From Flavobacterium sp. IMCC34852 (GTDB lineage Bacteria; Bacteroidota; Bacteroidia; Flavobacteriales; Flavobacteriaceae), in assembly GCF_030643905.1 (NCBI RefSeq), contig NZ_CP121446.1, positions 2,542,001-2,606,000 of the forward strand: a stretch of 64,000 nt of DNA, given 5' to 3'. Positions 1 through 12,253 of the stretch are shown piece after piece. The notes beneath the pieces are model-generated. The model made no database searches. It saw only the letters and a list, made by a program, of their open reading frames with translations, and was not told where the DNA came from. The translations under genes and the position numbers were made by a program. The number at the start of each line of letters is the position of its first letter. Within the stretch, counting starts at the first letter, position 1.

Positions 1-2100
1 TGTGAAGACTTTTTAGAATTACAAAACAAAGACTTTACCTTAAATGAAGCCAACACCATTATCAATAGCGTAAAAATATGCGACCCAGCAGTGGGTTCCG
101 GGCACTTCTTGGTTTCTGCCTTGAATGAAATGATTGCGATTAAGCACGACTTAAAAGTGTTGGTTGACCGCGAAGGCAAACGTCTAAAAGAATACCAAGT
201 AGACATTGTAAACGATGAGTTAATTGTCACCGATGAAGACGGTCTACCCTTTACTTACAACCCAAAAAACAAAGAAAGCCAACGCTTGCAAGAAACCTTG
301 TTTCATGAAAAGCAAACCATTATAGAAAATTGTTTGTTTGGGGTAGATATTAACCCAAACTCTGTTAAAATATGCCGTTTGCGTTTGTGGATTGAGTTGT
401 TGAAAAATGCTTACTACCGCAACGAAACCGAATTAGAAACCTTACCGAATATTGACATCAACATTAAATGCGGGAACTCGTTAATCTCGCGCTTTACTTT
501 GGATGCCGATTTAAAAAAGGCACTAAAACAAAGCAAATGGAATATTGAAAGTTACAAACTGGCCGTAGCAACCTACCGCAATGCGGAAAGTAAAGAGCAA
601 AAACGCACTATGGAGGAATTGATTGCCGACATTAAAGGCAATTTTAGAAGCGAAATAGCCAGTAACGACCCTAAAAAATTAAAACTGGAAAAACTGAAAG
701 GACAACTCTTTAACCAAACCCAACAAGTGGGTATGTTTGAGCTATCTAAAAAAGAGCAAACCGAATGGAACAAGCGCACCAACACCTTAGCGGCTGATGT
801 TAAAAAATTAGAAACCGAGCTCGAAGAAATAAAAAGCAATAAGATATATGAAAATGCCTTTGAATGGCGCTTTGAGTTTCCTGAAGTATTAAACGATACA
901 GGAGATTTTGTAGGGTTTGATGTGGTGATTGGGAATCCGCCTTATGGTCTTTTCAATAAAAAACAAAACCAAAAAATCTCATTAGAAACTGATGAACTTT
1001 CAATAAAATATCTAAAAGAGAATTTTCCACAAGCGAGTGGTGGAATTATAAATGCTGCAAAAATATTTTATGCATTAGGATTTTCTATAAGTTCAGAATC
1101 TGGTTTCCAATGTATGATTATACCCTATGGTATTTTAACTGACACTACTTCTGTCAATTTAAGAAAATATATTTTTGAGAAAAATTCTTTGTTAAAAGTT
1201 GATGCGTTTCCTGAGAGAGACAATAGTAGTAGAAGAGTTTTTGAAGATGTAAAAATGTCCACAGCTATAATTTTAACTACTAAAATTGATAACGTAAACA
1301 AATTTGACATAGGTATTTCTTACGAAAGAAGCATACAGAAGAATCGGTCAAAATTTACTGTAAGTGACTTAAAAGAATTGAATTCAGAACTATTACAAAT
1401 ACCTTTAACTGACTCAAAATCATTTGCTTTACTTTCAAAAATTTATAAAAATGAAGATTTGGTTAAGCTGGGTAAACTATCATCTTGTTTAACAGGTGAA
1501 ATTGATATGACTTTTGGTAAACCAGCATTAACAAAGGACAACTCAAAACCAATTTTGATTAAAGGTGTTCAATTAGACAGATTTATTTTAAAAACTGAAA
1601 ATCATGAGATATCTCAAGGTGAAATTGAGTACATAAATTTAGATGTTTTAAAAACTATAGTTTCAGAAAAAAAACTTAATGATTCTTATACCAAAAGAAT
1701 TGCTCTACAAGGATTAACAGGTGTTAATGAAAGAAGAAGAATAAAAGCTGTTATTGTAAATGAAAATTCATTTCTCGCTAATTCTTGTAACTATATACTA
1801 AAGCCAAAAGACTATAGTTTAGAATTATTGGTAGCATTATTAAATTCTAAATTATATAATTTTTTATTCAAGACTAGAAGTACTAGCAGTAATGTTAATG
1901 GATATGAAATAGATAACCTTCCCTTTCTTTTAAACAATAATTATGAAAACATCTTAACTCAACTTGTTAATAATATAATGTCTCATAAATTAGACAACCC
2001 TGAAGCCGATACCTCAGCTTTAGAGCGTGAAATTGATTTTATGGTTTATGAGTTGTATGGGTTGAGTGAGGAGGAGATTCTTATTGTTGAAAATAGTTAA
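1..2100 (+). CDS. Eco57I-type N6-adenine DNA methylase / restriction-modification protein, 5' truncated
   Basis: The reading frame is open from base 1, so the N-terminus lies outside the window; 699 residues are visible. SAM-binding motif I (DPAVGSGHF) is at residues 29-37 and catalytic motif IV (NPPYG) near residue 311. This is the arrangement of gamma-class N6-adenine methylases of the Eco57I/type IIG kind. The part after NPPYG is probably the target-recognition domain. A short conserved-looking tail (LEREIDFMVYELYGL) closes the protein. Bases 1-940 and about 1990-2100 have balanced codon use like the GmrSD gene downstream, whereas 945-1990 is strikingly AT-rich, which suggests a replaced recognition domain. 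The next gene starts two bases after the stop. Whether an endonuclease domain is fused at the N-terminus cannot be seen. Confidence 0.88.
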   Translation, partial: CEDFLELQNKDFTLNEANTIINSVKICDPAVGSGHFLVSALNEMIAIKHDLKVLVDREGKRLKEYQVDIVNDELIVTDEDGLPFTYNPKNKESQRLQETLFHEKQTIIENCLFGVDINPNSVKICRLRLWIELLKNAYYRNETELETLPNIDINIKCGNSLISRFTLDADLKKALKQSKWNIESYKLAVATYRNAESKEQKRTMEELIADIKGNFRSEIASNDPKKLKLEKLKGQLFNQTQQVGMFELSKKEQTEWNKRTNTLAADVKKLETELEEIKSNKIYENAFEWRFEFPEVLNDTGDFVGFDVVIGNPPYGLFNKKQNQKISLETDELSIKYLKENFPQASGGIINAAKIFYALGFSISSESGFQCMIIPYGILTDTTSVNLRKYIFEKNSLLKVDAFPERDNSSRRVFEDVKMSTAIILTTKIDNVNKFDIGISYERSIQKNRSKFTVSDLKELNSELLQIPLTDSKSFALLSKIYKNEDLVKLGKLSSCLTGEIDMTFGKPALTKDNSKPILIKGVQLDRFILKTENHEISQGEIEYINLDVLKTIVSEKKLNDSYTKRIALQGLTGVNERRRIKAVIVNENSFLANSCNYILKPKDYSLELLVALLNSKLYNFLFKTRSTSSNVNGYEIDNLPFLLNNNYENILTQLVNNIMSHKLDNPEADTSALEREIDFMVYELYGLSEEEILIVENS

Positions 2101-2102
2101 AT

Positions 2103-3270
2103 ATGGGAAAAAAAGTTAAATTTTCATCACCAGCTCCAACAGGAGCAATAATATCTCAATTCTATTTAGCACTTGAGAAATGTTTTGATATGGATAAAAA
2201 TGAAAGTATTTATATTGAAAAGGATGGTGATGTTAGTTTAATAAATAGAATTGATAAAGAAAATGGAATACAAACAGAACTAAAAGAGTATTCAGAAAAA
2301 GATAATCTTACCGATTCACATTTAAACTTTTGGAATACATTAAATAATTGGTTGTCATCAAATTTTGATTCCAAAAAATACAAATTTTTAATTTTAGCCA
2401 CTACTCAAGAAATTGGAAACAATTCATATCTTCAAAAATGGAATACTTCAAGTAAAAATGAAAGATTAGAAATATTAAATAATATATTGACAGATGCAGA
2501 AAATAGATACAAAAAAGCTTTTACAAAAGATGATAAAGCTGGTATCCCAGAATCATTAAAATTAATGAGATTAGTTTTTTCTAATGATGATAAATTACTT
2601 GATATAATCGATAAAGTATATATAGATAGTTCAGTTCTTAAAAGAAATGAGTTAATAGTTAAATTAAAAAATGTTAAATTAAAATCTTTTGATGAAGAAA
2701 ATAGAGAAAGTGTTTTAAATTCTTTATTGGGATATATTATACAAAGTGAGGAATATAATAAAGGTTGGGAGATTAGTTATGATAATTTCTCACAAGAACT
2801 AATTGATTTAAATAATAAATATAAGATTAATTCAGTGTTGTTTCCATATGATAAAGAGTTAACAATAATTCCAGAAAGTAAAAAAAAGGAATTTGTTGAA
2901 TATGATTTTATTAAAAAAATTAAGGAAATTAATTATGAATCTGTTATTCCAAGAAGCTTAAACCATTATTGGTTTACATTTAATACTATTAATAATGAAT
3001 TTAAAACAAGAACACAACGAGTTGAATCACTTCTGCAATTTCAAGACGAATTAATAGATGAATACTCTAGTGTTTATGATCGTATGTCAAGAAATTGTAA
3101 TGATTTAGAAATTGAAAGTAAATCTCAAGATTTCTTTGATATTATAATGGAAAAAGAGATAATTAATATAGATATTTTTAATAATACACCTCTTATATTT
3201 AAAAAAGGTATGTATCATATTTTAGCAGATGAAAAAGATGAAATTATATGGAAATTAAAAAATAAATCAA

Positions 3271-3278
<8 letters not shown>
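2103..3278 (+). CDS. ABC-3C system effector with C-terminal ABC-3C domain and nuclease-like N-terminus
   Basis: 391 residues. The N-terminal ~130 residues resemble Cap4/DUF4297-type PD-(D/E)xK nucleases: a G-x-x-x-Q-like start, E39 and D43 in IEKDGD, E59-x-K61 in TELKEY, then a region ending FWNTLNNW. The rest (about 135-391) matches my memory of ABC-three-component C-terminal domains, including GWEISYD and a terminal GMYHILADE stretch. In the ABC-3C classes described by Aravind and colleagues such a protein is the effector, controlled by a middle component and an SMC-like ATPase; here those two genes follow with overlaps. The gene starts two bases after the methylase stop and overlaps the next gene by 8 bp, so translation is probably coupled. 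DNA cleavage is inferred from the E/D/ExK pattern only. Confidence 0.75.
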
Positions 3279-5813
<2,535 letters not shown>

Positions 5814-5819
5814 GGTTTT

Positions 5820-7004
5820 ATGAGTACATACAACATATTACTAACCTGTATTTTAATAATATTTGTTTTTCTGCTTTTATCAATGTTAAGCTTCAAAAAT
5901 GTTATAGATAATTATTTTAAACGGGTAAATAAAAACTATATCATTACACCATTAATTGTAATAAGTGTAATTTTAATAATCATTTCTTTTCTTTCGCCAT
6001 ATTACTTTACTAAAAAAGAAATTGGGGAGTCATTAGTATTTGATGCAACAACAGGTTGGACTGGTGATACTCTTGGTGGCATTATGAATCCATTCATTGC
6101 ACTTGCTGGAGCTGTATTGACATTTATAGCTTTCTATATTCAAAAAATTGCAAACGATGATATTAAAAACCAATTTAAAATTCAACAATTTGAAAGTCAG
6201 TTCTATGAAATGTTAAGACTCCATAAAGAAAACATTAATGAAATGAAAATATCAGGTTATGATTCTGTTACACAAGAAAGATTAAATCATAGAAAAGAAA
6301 TTCTAGAAATAACTAGGTCACATAACACTAAAATAATTGAAGGGAGAAAAGTTTTTGTTTCAATGGTGGTTGAATTAATTTGCTGTTATGAATTTTTAGA
6401 GCTGATAAATAGTACTTGGAAAATTAAGCATGAGAAAGATGATTTACTAAAATTAGCATATAGAATATTTTTCTTTGGTTCCAATTCTGATTTAATTGTT
6501 TCTGATAAAATTGAAGATGATTTTATCAAAGAAGTAAAAAAACAATTTAAAAAGTATAGAAAAAGACATAGGGATTCATATAGTAGAAAAAATGTTTTTT
6601 CTGGATTAAACAAAAAAATTGAACTTTATATAAAATATAGCCCTTTTACAGGTCATGAAAACAGATTAGGACATTATTATAGACATCTTTATAGTACAGT
6701 AAAATATGTTGTTAATAAAGAAAAAGAAGGTCTAATTACTTATGATAAATCAAGAGAATACTTGAAAGTATTAAGATCCCAAATGTCAAATGATGAACAA
6801 CTTATGTTATATTATAATTATAGAATAGGGTTTGGAAAAGATTGGGAAAATGAAGGATATTTAACAAAATATAGAATGCTTCATAATTTACCAATTAACA
6901 AGGTAAAATATGCAGAACCTGCAAGAGAACACTTTAAAAATTTTATAAATTCAATTAAACCAGGTGAAGGAGAATTGTTTGAATGGGGTGATTTCGAGAT
7001 TTAA
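5820..7004 (+). CDS. PutAbiC-type membrane abortive-infection protein
   Basis: 394 residues. Two N-terminal membrane segments (about 4-26 and 40-62) are followed by a third hydrophobic helix near 85-107 (GGIMNPFIALAGAVLTFIAFY), then QFKIQQFESQFYEMLRLHKENI. This start is typical of putative phage abortive infection proteins related to lactococcal AbiC (PutAbiC). The remaining ~280 residues are predicted cytoplasmic, helical and rich in K, Y and R. The gene begins six bases after the ABC-3C ATPase stop and shares its AT-rich composition, so it is probably the last gene of the methylase/ABC-3C operon. A membrane effector next to a DNA-sensing ATPase suggests growth arrest or cell death on infection, but the biochemical activity of this family is not known to me. 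Confidence 0.75.
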   Translation: MSTYNILLTCILIIFVFLLLSMLSFKNVIDNYFKRVNKNYIITPLIVISVILIIISFLSPYYFTKKEIGESLVFDATTGWTGDTLGGIMNPFIALAGAVLTFIAFYIQKIANDDIKNQFKIQQFESQFYEMLRLHKENINEMKISGYDSVTQERLNHRKEILEITRSHNTKIIEGRKVFVSMVVELICCYEFLELINSTWKIKHEKDDLLKLAYRIFFFGSNSDLIVSDKIEDDFIKEVKKQFKKYRKRHRDSYSRKNVFSGLNKKIELYIKYSPFTGHENRLGHYYRHLYSTVKYVVNKEKEGLITYDKSREYLKVLRSQMSNDEQLMLYYNYRIGFGKDWENEGYLTKYRMLHNLPINKVKYAEPAREHFKNFINSIKPGEGELFEWGDFEI

Positions 7005-7155
7005 AAAAACTAATATGATACTAAAACAGAGTGGACGAATAATGTCTGTTAACATTTCCCCTAGTTTTTGCGAGAATACTTTCGCGTTAGATTAGTTAGT
7101 AATGAGATGTTGAAATGAATTAGTATGACAGAAAAATAAAAATATACAATACAAA
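7005..7155. other. Intergenic junction between AT-rich defence operon and GmrSD gene
   Basis: This 151-bp gap separates the AT-rich block from the more balanced GmrSD gene. It holds a weak stem (GCGA ... TCGC around 7070-7087) without a clear T-run on the plus strand. I found no TAnnTTTG box, attachment-site-like repeat or gene. It is the downstream boundary of the composition anomaly. Confidence 0.4.
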
Positions 7156-8946
7156 ATGCAAAAATACTCCGTAAACCAACACTTAATAGAAACGCTTTTA
7201 ACCTGGGTAAAGTCGGGCGAAATAGCCATCCCCGAAATCCAACGTCCATTTGTTTGGGACAGTTCTAAAGTAAGGGACTTAATGGATAGTTTGTACCAAG
7301 GCTTTCCGGTAGGCTATGTTATAGCGTGGCGTAATCCTAATGTGAGATTAAAAGACGGTAGCTTAAGCGAGGGCAAAAAAATATTAATTGACGGTCAACA
7401 ACGTGTTACAGCATTAACCGCTGCCCTACTGGGCGAATATGTGATTGACAAAACCTATCAAAGGGTAAAAATTAAAATAGCTTTTAACCCTATTTTAGAA
7501 AGGTTTGAGGTGCAAAACCCGGCTATTTTAAAAGACCACAGTTGGATACCCAACATATCCGAAGCTATAAGTGGGGAAATCAGTATTTTAAAACTGGTGC
7601 GAAACTATTTATCGTTTAATCCTGAAGCCGATGAAGATCAAGTAGAAAAAGCTTTTACCAACTTAATCAATATCCCGAAAAAACAAATTGGGATTATTGA
7701 ATTGGCACACGATTTAGACATCGAGACAGTTACTGAAATATTCATCCGCATCAACTCTAAAGGAGTGGTTTTAAGTCAGGCCGATTTTGCCATGAGTAAA
7801 ATAGCTTCCAATACTGAATATCAAGGGAACACTTTACGCAAAGCCATTGACTATTTTTGTCATTTGGCCATATCGCCAGAGTTTTACAAACACATTGTGG
7901 ACAATGACAAAGAATTTGCTGCGACAGAGTTTTTTAGTAAAATGCAATGGCTTAAATCAGAAAACGAGGACTTATACGACCCCGAATATACCGATTTGAT
8001 TCGCGTAGCATTTACCTCGCAATTCAATCGCGGTCGCTTATCGGATTTGGTGAGTTTACTCTCCGGTAGAAACTTTGAAACCCGAACTTTTGAAGATGCT
8101 ATAGCTGAACAATCGTTTGAAAAATTAAAGATGGGTGTAATGAACTTTATGAATGAAACCAACTTCAAACGCTTCTTGATGATTATCAAATCGGCTGGTT
8201 TTATTTCGCCAAAATTAATACGTTCTCAAAATGCGTTGAACTTTGCTTACATCTTATACCTTAAGTTAAGAGAGCTTGGCGTGAATTCAGTAGCTATTGA
8301 AAGCTATGTTAAGCGTTGGTTTGTGTTTTCGGTACTAACCGGGAGGTATTCCGGTTCTCCTGAATCGGTATTTGACTTTGACATCAAACAAATACACAAC
8401 CGACCATTTGAAGAGTACTTAAAAGAAAAAGAAGAAGGCGAACTATCCGATGGTTTTTGGAATGCCTCTCTGATACAAAGTTTAGATACTTCGGTAGCCA
8501 GTAGCCCTTATTTTAATGTGTTCTTAGCAGCACAAGTAAAAGCCAATGATAGAGGCTTTTTATCCAAAGATGTATTGGTGAGTGATTTGATTTCGCTTAG
8601 AGGAGATATACACCACTTATTCCCTAGAGATTTCCTAAAAAAGAACGGATTAGAAAGAGGAAAATACAATCAAATTGCTAACTATGTATTCATGCAATCG
8701 GAAATCAATATCAAGGTGGGTAACAAACCCCCTAAAGACTATTTTGAATTAATAGTTTCACAAATGGAGAAGGATAACAGATTGGTTAGTGGTTTATCAA
8801 CCCACCAAGAGTTACAAGATAATTTAAAGGCCAATTGTGTCCCACAAGAAATTATGACTATGGGCATTGAGGATTACAATCACTTCTTGGAACTACGACG
8901 CAAATTGATGGCGCAAAAGATTAAGGAATATTATTTTTCGTTGTAA
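7156..8946 (+). CDS. GmrSD-like DUF262/HNH restriction protein
   Basis: 596 residues. The N-terminal DUF262 domain carries [10 protein letters not shown] (25-34) and the NTP-binding/ParB-like signature IDGQQR (about 78-83). A C-terminal DUF1524-type HNH motif follows: D484-I-H486-H487 with a downstream [10 protein letters not shown]...KPP region. This S+D single-chain design is that of GmrSD type IV restriction enzymes, which cut DNA with modified cytosine, such as the glucosylated DNA of T-even phages. SspE/BrxU relatives share the fold. Base composition resembles the methylase N-terminus rather than the intervening block. The target modification cannot be read from sequence. Confidence 0.87.
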   Translation: MQKYSVNQHLIETLLTWVKSGEIAIPEIQRPFVWDSSKVRDLMDSLYQGFPVGYVIAWRNPNVRLKDGSLSEGKKILIDGQQRVTALTAALLGEYVIDKTYQRVKIKIAFNPILERFEVQNPAILKDHSWIPNISEAISGEISILKLVRNYLSFNPEADEDQVEKAFTNLINIPKKQIGIIELAHDLDIETVTEIFIRINSKGVVLSQADFAMSKIASNTEYQGNTLRKAIDYFCHLAISPEFYKHIVDNDKEFAATEFFSKMQWLKSENEDLYDPEYTDLIRVAFTSQFNRGRLSDLVSLLSGRNFETRTFEDAIAEQSFEKLKMGVMNFMNETNFKRFLMIIKSAGFISPKLIRSQNALNFAYILYLKLRELGVNSVAIESYVKRWFVFSVLTGRYSGSPESVFDFDIKQIHNRPFEEYLKEKEEGELSDGFWNASLIQSLDTSVASSPYFNVFLAAQVKANDRGFLSKDVLVSDLISLRGDIHHLFPRDFLKKNGLERGKYNQIANYVFMQSEINIKVGNKPPKDYFELIVSQMEKDNRLVSGLSTHQELQDNLKANCVPQEIMTMGIEDYNHFLELRRKLMAQKIKEYYFSL

Positions 8947-8964
8947 AATTTTAATCATTAAAAC

Positions 8965-9327
8965 ATGAAAATCCCTAAAGAAACAATTCCTGATTGTTAC
9001 AAATATGCCAAAGCTGCCTATGAAGGAAAAATAACTTCAGATGAAGCAACCTATAAAATACACGAGAAGCATGGTATAAAAGTGGGTTCGGCAAAAGATT
9101 ATCCTAAACTGTTTAAAGTTTTAATTAGCGGCGAAGGATCTTTGTGGGGTTTAAGCAGTTATACTTATGATTGTTTTCTTGACAATATTCATAAAGATTA
9201 CGGCAAAATACAATTGGGTAAATCACTAAATACCTTTATGCATTTAATCAAGAAATATGAGGGAGATAAAGTAGGTTCTAAAAAAAAGATGCGTTTGGTT
9301 TATGAAAAGTATATTAAATTAGTTTAA
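8965..9327 (+). CDS. Small basic protein of unknown function in defence island
   Basis: 120 residues, rich in lysine and tyrosine. It starts 18 bp after the GmrSD gene and probably shares its transcript. The pattern (a YEGKITSDEA helix, KHGIKVGSAKDYP, then LSSYTYDCFLDNIHKDYG and a final long basic helix) resembles, from memory, a helical domain usually found at the N-terminus of HNH or other restriction-associated proteins. Here it stands alone. No catalytic residues are apparent. It could be an accessory DNA-binding subunit of the GmrSD enzyme, but this rests only on position. Confidence 0.6.
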   Translation: MKIPKETIPDCYKYAKAAYEGKITSDEATYKIHEKHGIKVGSAKDYPKLFKVLISGEGSLWGLSSYTYDCFLDNIHKDYGKIQLGKSLNTFMHLIKKYEGDKVGSKKKMRLVYEKYIKLV

Positions 9328-9377
9328 GTGTTTACTATACTTTTTTAGGTTAAGTAAAAAAATAAAACTGAGTTGTT

Positions 9378-10016
9378 ATGGCAAAACAACCCAAATATTA
9401 CGTTGTATGGCAGGGACGTGAGACTGGAGTTTTTGACTCTTGGGAAGCTTGTAAGCTACAGACTGCAGGTTTTCATGGGGCAGTCTTTAAATCATTTTTA
9501 TCTAGAGAAACTGCGGAAAGAGCCTTTGCAGATGAAAGTTCAAATTATATTAGAAGAAAAAAGACAGCAGAAAATAAATTGTCTAATGAGGAAAAGCAAT
9601 TAATTGGAGACCCCATTGAAGACAGTATTGTTGTAGATGGTGCTTGGAATACTGAAACTGGAATGGTAGAATATCAAGGTATATATAATAAGACCTTTGA
9701 AGTTTTATTTCATCAAGGGCCATATGAAGACGGCACCAACAACATTGTGGAATTTTTGGCTATTGTACATGCTTTGGCATTGTGTAAAGAATGGCATTGG
9801 AAAGTACCTATTTATACAGACAGTAAAACTGCTATTCGATGGGTAAAAGATAAAAGAGCAAAGACTAAACATGCTGTCAGCGATAAGAATAAGAAATTAT
9901 TTGATATACTTGGCAGAGCCGAAAAATGGCTACAAACCAACGAATATGAAAACCCAATCTTAAAATGGGAAACGAAAGCTTGGGGAGAAAACCCTGCTGA
10001 TTTTGGAAGAAAATAA
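9378..10016 (+). CDS. rnhA: Ribonuclease H with N-terminal viroplasmin/hybrid-binding domain
   Basis: 212 residues. Residues 4-50 (KYYVVWQGRETGVFDSW..., ending with F and A in the KSFLSRETAERAF helix) form the viroplasmin-like RNA:DNA hybrid-binding domain of RNase H1. The catalytic domain follows with acidic residues in VVDGAW (near 85), NNIVEFLAI (near 123), IYTDSK (near 145) and a final PADFGRK (near 207). It degrades RNA in RNA:DNA hybrids. The helicase gene starts seven bases after the stop, so both are probably cotranscribed and may act together on R-loops or repair intermediates. It may be housekeeping rather than defensive. Confidence 0.87.
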   Translation: MAKQPKYYVVWQGRETGVFDSWEACKLQTAGFHGAVFKSFLSRETAERAFADESSNYIRRKKTAENKLSNEEKQLIGDPIEDSIVVDGAWNTETGMVEYQGIYNKTFEVLFHQGPYEDGTNNIVEFLAIVHALALCKEWHWKVPIYTDSKTAIRWVKDKRAKTKHAVSDKNKKLFDILGRAEKWLQTNEYENPILKWETKAWGENPADFGRK

Positions 10017-10022
10017 AACGAT

Positions 10023-12167
10023 ATGTCAAGTCAAAGCGATACTATATTAGAAGGATTAAACGACCGCCAACAAGAAGCTGTGGTTAGTGATAACAAACGA
10101 CTGTTGGTTTTAGCAGGAGCAGGCTCGGGTAAAACCAAAACGCTTTTGCAAAAAATCATCTATTTAATAGAAGAAAAAAAAGTGCAACCTTCAAATATTT
10201 TGGCTATCACATTCACCAAAAATGCCACCAACGAAATGATAGACCGCTTGATAGTTTCGGCAGATAGTAGTGGTTTTTATGAACGAATTATTTTCAGTAA
10301 AGAATTAACGAAGTTAGAAAAAGATGCAGAGCGCAGAAACTGGAAGCGCAAGTATAAGTGGATTGAAGGATTAACTATTCGAACATTTCACAGCTTTTGT
10401 TATACTGTTTTGCGAACTGACGGCGTGAAAGAGTTTGACAACAAATTCAAGATTATTGGCGATGAAAAATCAACCGATATAGATGACATCTCTAACCGCA
10501 TTGCCAGTGAAACTGTCTTTGAAGTATTCCACCGTTTGTTTATTGAAAAATGCGAAAGCAATGATTTTTTATTAAAAACCAAACGTTACATACTGGACTA
10601 TTTGGTGGATAAAATTCATATCCCAAAAGAATATGAATCGCCTAAAATTACTGATGGAAAATTTTATACTACTTTAAATGGTACAAAAGTAAAATCTAAG
10701 TCGGAACAATATATAGCTGATTGGCTTTATCGTCATAGTATACCCTTTGTATACGAACCCCTTTTAAATGTGAAGGATTTTGATTTTCACCCTGATTTTT
10801 TTATTCCTGATGCCAATTTGTACTTGGAACACGTAAGTGATTTAAGTTACCCAATGGAAGACAAAGAAAAACAGTTTGCCAAAGGAAATATCTTGTATGC
10901 TAAAACATTTGAACGGAATACACAAGATTCTGCTATTTTTAATCATACGCTAGATCAAATTGTGAAGAGCCGATTACCTATGGATTTCCATCGTGATAAA
11001 AAATTAAACTATTTGGAGGAGTTTAATGGTTATTATGAAGAGGTAAAAGATTTGGTTCGACAAATCATAAGGATTTGCGATATGATAAAGGTGGAAAATA
11101 TCACTTTAGATGAAGTAATCGCAAGAGCGGCAAAAGACCAGCATGAGCGAGTTAGAGTGTTTTATGAGTTAGCCATTCCAATAATTAAAGATTACATCGA
11201 ATATACTACCAATAAATCATATTTGGATTTTAACGATTTGATTCTAAAAACAGCTAATCTATTTACCAACCATGAAGATGTTAGACAACGGTATCAAGAC
11301 AGATACCAATATATTTTAGTCGATGAGTTTCAGGACGTAAACAACCTTCAAGTAGAATTGATAAAGCTAATTATTAAACCATCGACACAATTGTTTTGTG
11401 TAGGTGATGATTGGCAAAGTATTTATGGCTTCAGAGGTTCTAATGTAGAATATATTATCAATTTTGAAAAGTACTTTTCAAACGCACAACTTATCAAACT
11501 CAACCAGAATTACAGAAGTGAGCGAAATATAGTTGAGGCCAGTAACGAAGTAATCAAATACAACAAGCACAAGATTGAAAAAGATATTTCAGCCACCAAG
11601 GACACCCAGCAAAAAATCATTATTCAGCATGGTAACAATGAGGAAGATAATGTTAGGTATTGTGTCGAAAAGGTAGAAGAGTTATTGGAAGAAGGCTATG
11701 CTAAGGATGATATTTTATTCCTTTACCGCAGGAATAATATGTTTTATAAATATAGAGAAGAGTTTAAGCAACATAAGTTTTATGTAAACGGAAAAACCAT
11801 TCATGCCTCCAAAGGATTGGAAGCTAAAGTAGTTTTTATTGTTGGATTGACTGATGGCAAAGGAGGATTTCCTGATGTATGGTTAGAAGACAGACTATTC
11901 CAAATTATTAAGACAGCCGACTACAATTTGTTATTGGAAGAAGAAAGAAGGCTCTTTTATGTAGCACTTACCCGAGCCAAAGAAAAACTCTATTTAATTA
12001 CCGAAAGAGGAAACGAATCGAGTTTTCTTAATGAAATTCCGGCTGAATACACTTCAAAGAGCAAACAACTAACCAAAACAAATTTCCGCCAAAATGAGTG
12101 TAAAAACTGTCACGCTCCAATGAAAGAGGAATGGGTTGCTTGTCCTAAGTGTGGGGAGAAATATTAA
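10023..12167 (+). CDS. UvrD/HelD-like SF1 helicase with inserted nuclease-like domain and C-terminal zinc ribbon
   Basis: 714 residues. SF1A motifs are in order: Walker A AGAGSGKT (31-38), Ia AITFTKNATNEM, II LVDEFQDVN (near 435), III VGDDWQSIYGFRGS, IV LNQNYRS, V IHASKGLEAKVVF, VI RRLFYVALTRAKEKLYL. Between Ia and II sits a PD-(D/E)xK-like insert: E228 in KSKSEQ, P257-D258-F and E269-H in LYLEHVSD. The usual catalytic lysine is not present after E269, so this may be an E-H variant or inactive. A CxxC...CxxC zinc ribbon ends the protein (CKNC, CPKC). Likely role: 3'-5' unwinding in repair, recombination or anti-phage processing. Confidence 0.85.
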   Translation: MSSQSDTILEGLNDRQQEAVVSDNKRLLVLAGAGSGKTKTLLQKIIYLIEEKKVQPSNILAITFTKNATNEMIDRLIVSADSSGFYERIIFSKELTKLEKDAERRNWKRKYKWIEGLTIRTFHSFCYTVLRTDGVKEFDNKFKIIGDEKSTDIDDISNRIASETVFEVFHRLFIEKCESNDFLLKTKRYILDYLVDKIHIPKEYESPKITDGKFYTTLNGTKVKSKSEQYIADWLYRHSIPFVYEPLLNVKDFDFHPDFFIPDANLYLEHVSDLSYPMEDKEKQFAKGNILYAKTFERNTQDSAIFNHTLDQIVKSRLPMDFHRDKKLNYLEEFNGYYEEVKDLVRQIIRICDMIKVENITLDEVIARAAKDQHERVRVFYELAIPIIKDYIEYTTNKSYLDFNDLILKTANLFTNHEDVRQRYQDRYQYILVDEFQDVNNLQVELIKLIIKPSTQLFCVGDDWQSIYGFRGSNVEYIINFEKYFSNAQLIKLNQNYRSERNIVEASNEVIKYNKHKIEKDISATKDTQQKIIIQHGNNEEDNVRYCVEKVEELLEEGYAKDDILFLYRRNNMFYKYREEFKQHKFYVNGKTIHASKGLEAKVVFIVGLTDGKGGFPDVWLEDRLFQIIKTADYNLLLEEERRLFYVALTRAKEKLYLITERGNESSFLNEIPAEYTSKSKQLTKTNFRQNECKNCHAPMKEEWVACPKCGEKY

Positions 12168-12253
12168 TAAAATAAGACAGCAAAGATTTTTAACACATAA
12201 ATTAATCTTAACACCATCAGCTATAAATTAACCCCTCTAAAACCAACCACCCT

